Below the pieces are notes generated by a model that was not told the DNA's origin, did no database searches, and saw only the letters and a program-made list of their open reading frames with translations. The position numbers and the translations under genes are program-made. DNA of 64,000 nucleotides from Sycobia sp. Sy_11. Taxonomy: Eukaryota > Arthropoda > Insecta > Hymenoptera > Epichrysomallidae. The stretch spans positions 4,384,001 to 4,448,000 of the forward strand of contig JACCIC010000001.1 in assembly GCA_018907035.1 (NCBI GenBank), given 5' to 3'. Position 1 is the first letter of the stretch. Each line of letters begins with the position of its first letter. Of the stretch, positions 30,001 through 36,234 are shown piece by piece.

Positions 30001-33000
30001 CCGAATCGCCCGCAACGCTCGCATGTTACCTTTCGTTGCTCAGTAGGAGGTTGATCTAATTGGCAGACATATGCCTTTTTCTTATCTTCCTTACCTCGAA
30101 TTGTAAGCTTACGGCTCAGATCTCTTAGCAATGTACGCTCGTCGAGATCTCTTTCTTCTTGTATCGCTTTATTTATAACAGCGTTGAGATCGGTGGCCGC
30201 TGCACCGATACTCCTATCTATTTCTTTCTTTAATCCTTTGCGAAAACAAGTGATCAACGTAGCTTCGGCTTCCCGTCGCATCGTTTCCGTTACAGAGCCT
30301 ACATGGGCTCTCTCTGCCTCTAAGAGTCGACGGCCTAAATCTTTAACGCGGTTTGCAAAAGATATTACATTTTCGTTATCTCGTTGGAACTCCGTTCCCA
30401 ATTCGCCGATTAATTGCTGAACGGTTCGAGGAGGCGCGTATATGGTCTCCAGATAATCCTTTAAAGCTGCGACAGTGTTGAATGTCTGTCCGCGAATCGC
30501 TTGCCTTGCTTCCCCTGTCACGCGTGCCCGTAACAACCTCACAAAACTTGGTTCATTGGTCGCGTCTATGATTTCTAATGCTTCATCGCAGCCTTCGAAG
30601 AACTCGCTCAGGGTGATGTTACGCCCGTCAAATACAGGCACCACCTTAAGCACGTCCTTCAGTGGGACTGATTGCGTAGGCATTGTTACGTGAACTCGGT
30701 TATTGTCTGAGATATGTATATTGGGGTTTTTAGATTCCTCCTTTTGCTTATTGTCAGCCGATTTTTCCGATTGCGCGGTTAGTTCTAGGACAGAGTCTTC
30801 CAAAAGATAGATCGTTCCTTGTAACGCTCGCGGTGGAGGTTTTGTTTCTACATCCCTCGGGATCTCTTTAGTTGGTGAAAAAGGGTCGCCGTTGTCGATA
30901 TAGTCTAGGCAGAATTTATTCTTATCTGCCCGACTTCTAGTGACACGCTGTTCAGACATGCGTCTTTATTATATAGCTGGTGTCAAATTTTCGCGTTAAA
31001 ATCGGTAATTATATAATAATAATAATAATTTTAATTATAATATAATAATAATTTATTAATAATAATTATATAATAATAATAATTATAATAACTGAAGTTA
31101 TTAACTTATTAATTAAAAAGCATTACAACGTTATAAGATTAATGCAGGGCTAGTTAACGACCGTACCGCTTAAATAACTTTATTATTAATATAATAATTA
31201 GTAATGTTTCCTCCTTTCTTAGTCGTTCAAATTTAGCTGCCTAACGGCTTCTTCTAGGAATTCTATATCCGACACGCTTACGGACCGTTTATCGTTCAGT
31301 TCCCTGAAAGCGCGTGCGGTTATTTGCCAGGTTTTTTCCAACCAAGCTTTCAATTCCTCATTTTCTTTTTCCAGCCCCTCTACTCGCTCTTCTACGCTGG
31401 TAATTTTTCGCAACAAGAAATTGGTATTCCTATGTGTCTCCACACAGGCCTCTTGTAATTCTTCGATATATGTGCGGTTATTTCGCGACAGCGTTCCTAC
31501 CATACAAAGCGCCCTGTGGTGGGAACTAACTCGCTCTTCTATAGTTTCTAACCTTTCCTCGCTCGGCGCGGGGGGGTCTCTATTTAGCCCTACCATTTAG
31601 ATAACGAGAGAGCGACGGTGTATATATATAGGGAGAGAGAATGGGTATAAAAATAAAACAAAAGAATTATAAACAAAACTATATATAAAAAAAAAATAAA
31701 AATTAGTTGAGAGAAGAAAAAAAAAAAATCAAAGAGAAAGATTAATGATTCAAGAGAAAAATAACTAAATAAATAAATCAATAAATAGAAAAAAAAAGTA
31801 GTTAAAGTTGAGGTTTAAAACAATAAAAGGATTAAAAGGAAACAAAATATTAAGAATCAAAAATGGTAATTTAAATAAAGATTAAAAATTAAACGGATTA
31901 AACTTAAAATCTAGATTAAAATTATAATTAAAAGAGTTTAAAAAGAGAGAAAAAAAAATATATCGTTATAAAATAAGTTAAGAGAAAGAAAAATATTTGA
32001 AAAAAAGGAATGAAAGGTTAGAATAAAAGTAAATTTGAAAAATAAAAGGTAAAATTATTAAAATTAATAATAATAATGGCAAAGTAATATTAGAATTAAG
32101 AAAAGAAAAGAAAGAAAAAATACTGTTAATAAATAAGTTAAAAGTAAAAAAAAAGGTCAGGTTTTAACAAATATATTAAAAAAAAGGAAGGAAAATAAAG
32201 AGAAAGAGAAAAATTAAAATTAATAAATATTAAGAATAAAGAATTAAAGTTAAAGATAATTGGTTAAAAACAAACAAAAACCGAAAGCAAAAATAAAATT
32301 AATATCTAGTTAAAAGGAAAGTGGGAAGTGGAAGTGGGAAAGGGAAATATGATACAACGCACAGATAAAAATGTATTTCTGGTAAATTTGTTTATTAAAA
32401 AAAAATTATATAGTGCCTATATATGCATACACGATTTAATTGAACTAATCGTCGCTTTCGCTCTCGCTGTCGGAATTAAAAAATAGCTTTCTCTTCCACC
32501 CCGCAAGTCTCGCACGGCTGGGTGGATCACCCGATTCTTGGACGGGGCTTGGGGCCGGTATACCCTGATCGGTCGCAAGCTCCCTCTTTTCTCGGCTCCG
32601 TCGCTCCTCTGCGGCGCGGAGTTCTTCTTCCGTCGGTCCGCGAGGGGTCAGCGGGCAGCCAGACGGCTTTAGCCGCAGGTCCCGGATCGGTGACAACCAC
32701 TTGGGTGTAGTTGCCTCGGCCGGGCCCGTCGGTGCCGTTGGCAGCGGTACGGCTTGTCGCGCTGCGGCTGGCGGCGGCGCGTCAAGAGAGAGAGAGGGCG
32801 CAACACCGGGCGGCGGCGCAGTCAGGTGCGCTGCGCTGCGCTGAGGTAGTCGGCTGGCGGCGGCTGGCAGCGGCGCTTCAAGAGAGAGAGAGGCGCTGCG
32901 CTGCGGTAGTCGGTCGGCGGCGGCTGGCGACGGCGCGTCAAGAGAGAGAGAGACGCTGCGCTGCGGTAGTCGGCCGGCGACGGCTGGCGGCGGCGCGTCA

Positions 33001-35917
33001 AGAGAGAGAGAGGCGCTGCGCTGCGGTAGTCGGCCGGCGGCGGCTGGCGGCGGCGCAGTCAGGTGCGCTGCGCTGCGCTGAGGTAGTCGGCCGGCGGCGG
33101 CTGGCGGCGGCGCGTCGAGAGAGAGAGATGGTGCAACACCGGGCGGCGGCGCAGTCAGGTGCGCTGCGCTGCGCTGAGGTAGTCGGCCGGCGGCGGCTGG
33201 CGGCGGCGCGTCAAGAGAGAGAGATGACGCAACACCGGGCAGCGGCGCAGTCAGGTGCGCTGCGCTGCGCTGAGGTAGTCGGCCGGCGGCGGCTGGCGGC
33301 GGCGCGTCGAGAGAGAGAGATGATGCAACACCGGGCGGCGGCGCAGTCAGGTGCGCGGCGGTGCTCCGCGGTGCGACGGGCAGCGCTGATGGTAGGTCGG
33401 CGGTGAGCTCCGTGAACGTGAGCTCCGTAGATCCTTCCGTCGTCCGTCGGGTGGCTGCCGACGGCTCGCGTTGTCGCGGCCGCGGAGGTTCGACGATGGC
33501 GCCGGTTGTCACACCAGTTGTGGGGCGGATTAACTCCGCCAGCGGAGGCAAGCGCGTCAACGGGGGGTATATCAGCGTCAGCGGCCGGTTAACGACCGGT
33601 TGAGGCGGTCCGGAGGTCCCGAACACGCCACGCCGCGGCGGATTTCCCTGGGCGCTCGGTGCGCCTTGATCACGCCGGTAAGTACCTCCTTTTTTATTCC
33701 CGAACGCTGGGGGTGGCAGACAAACGGTTTCCCGTTTTATTGGCCGCCGCGCCGCGAGTTCTCGCAGATATCGCTCGTGAATGGGCCGATAAATTCTCCA
33801 AACAGTGTCCTCCAGTTCCCGATCCGGAACGCGGTTTAGCCCTTTTCATTCTCGGTTTTCCTGCTCTGTTTCTAAAATTTGACCCCGAATTAATAAACGG
33901 GTCTCCCGTTGCCGCCTCTTGTGCTCTCGATTTTTCTTCTGTTTGCAGGCTTTCCCGGCCACTAAAAATTAGAAACAAAAATGTTTAAAATTATCTCTAC
34001 GCCCTACGCTTCGCTTCGCGAACTGGCCTAACTCTAATTGATAAACGCGAAAAAAAAAATAAAAAAAAGTGTCCACGATCTATAAACGTATCCCGGACGA
34101 GCCCCCAATTTTTTTGTGACGTCCAACCGAAGTTCGTGCCACCCGGGTAATCTTAACGGCGATTCTATGCCGTTATTTACCGGCAAATGCCCCCTTGTTT
34201 TTCGGCCAACGCTTTCGCGTGTTGAAGCCGGGGACACGCGGGGCAGATCGCGGATACACTTATTTCGCGAGGGCGCGGCGCGACGCGGTGCTGTTTCGAC
34301 GCTGGTTGAGGCCACTCCCGGGCGGCTCTCACCCCAACGTGTCGGACTTGGAGCGGCGACGGCTCCAATATCCCCCAAGGGTAGCAGCGGCACGCGTTCG
34401 GCCTCCCGCTATTACCTCGGGTCGTCGCGCTTATCTTTAGCGGAGTCTACGGGTCCAGCGACAGCTTTCTGTCTCCCGGACTCGTGTCTCCCGCCCTAAA
34501 AATAAGCGCGCGTATCGCGGAATAAAAGGTAAAAGAATTTGAAAAATATATATATAGATTGCTTACTTTTATTTAAAATTTTATACAGTACTACGAATAT
34601 GCAAGAAATAAGTTCTACTCTACGCAAACGCGACCGGCAGTCTGCTTTTCGCGGTCCAGCGGGCCCGTATTTATAGTCGGGGCGCGACGCCGCCGAAATT
34701 TTCTCCGCTGAGAAAATACATGGTGGTGGGAGAGATGAAGGGACGTTTTTTTATTATAGGAATATTATACTTCCCTTCATCTCGTACAATTATTATTATG
34801 ATTGTTACTTTCTCTTTTGCTCGACAAAGACTTTTCGTATAAATACGTGGAGCGAACCTAGGCGTCGTCGTGAATTATAACTAACTTATTTAATATTTGA
34901 AAAAATTATGATTATTAAAATAATAATTATTGATTACATATAATGCTAACTCTTATGAACTATTACATTTTATAGTGGTGAATACGCGTTAAAAGCCTGA
35001 ATATTAATACTAAAAATAACAATCGTAATAATAACTACTGATAGTAATGGTAAAAATCTTAATAATAATGATCAAAAGAATGATTTACAAATAAGATAAG
35101 CACGATTAATAGTAATTAATGTAGTAACAATAATAATAATTAAATTAATAAGATAAACACTGATAATAATAATCAACCTTACTATAATAATGGTTAAAAA
35201 TAAGATAACGCTTAAGACAATAATTAATTTTGTTGATGATAATAATAATAATTAAAAACTATAATAATAACTGTGGTTCGCGAAGTAGTAATTAACGTAA
35301 TAACAATAATAATAATTAAAATAATAAGATAAATACTGATAATAATAATCAACCTTACTATAATAATGATTAAAAATAAGATAACGCTCAAGATAATAAC
35401 TAACTTTGTTAATAATAATTAAAAGCTATAATAATAATTAATGTTATAATAATAATTACGGTTCGCAAAAAGTAAATTCTCGCGATAATAATTATAATTA
35501 TTTAAAATTAGAAAAAGACTTCGAAGCAGGTATTATATTTTCAAATATTAATTCATTATATAAAATGCTTTTAAAATTCGTAGTTTTCTTCGTAGTGTCG
35601 TTCTCGCTGGTGTTTCGCCCCAAAATTCCTTAGTGTATACAAAGGGGGAGGGGGTCATAAAAGTCGCATTAGCGCGCCTTCCACTCGTCCCGAGTTTCCG
35701 CGGGGGGAAGTACGATCGGCGAGGGGGGGAGGAGAGAAAGCATTTCAGCCCACGCCGCATTACGGCGGGCCCGCAGCCAGGCAGCCTCGTTTGGGCCGCA
35801 TCTGGCTTTTATTGCGGGGGGGAGGGCGTGCGCGGTTCGTCACTCGACGCTGTGTGCACTTTTCCGATTTCAGGCACAGAAAAATTTTAAAATATTCTTT
35901 TTCCGTATCTTATACGC

Positions 35918-35965
<48 letters not shown>

Positions 35966-36169
35966 CGTAGGCAGAGCAATCGCGACGTTGCCAGACGCTC
36001 GTCCCTTTTCTTCTTTCTTTCAATTTTTATTTCACTCTCCTCCTCGCTCAAACTCCGCGCACATTCCCGGCGCGAGAAACTACAGGGGATGACCATTTGT
36101 GTAAATATTTACACACACACCCGGATATACGTAGATACGTAAATGCGTACATCTATATATATGTGTGTA

Positions 36170-36234
<65 letters not shown>

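Noticed and set aside
32711..33406. A 231-residue Arg/Ala-rich + strand open frame over the GC repeats
   Set aside because: It starts at a non-ATG codon, is antisense to gag and pol, and is made wholly of the repeat units, so it is most likely a shadow of open frame A.
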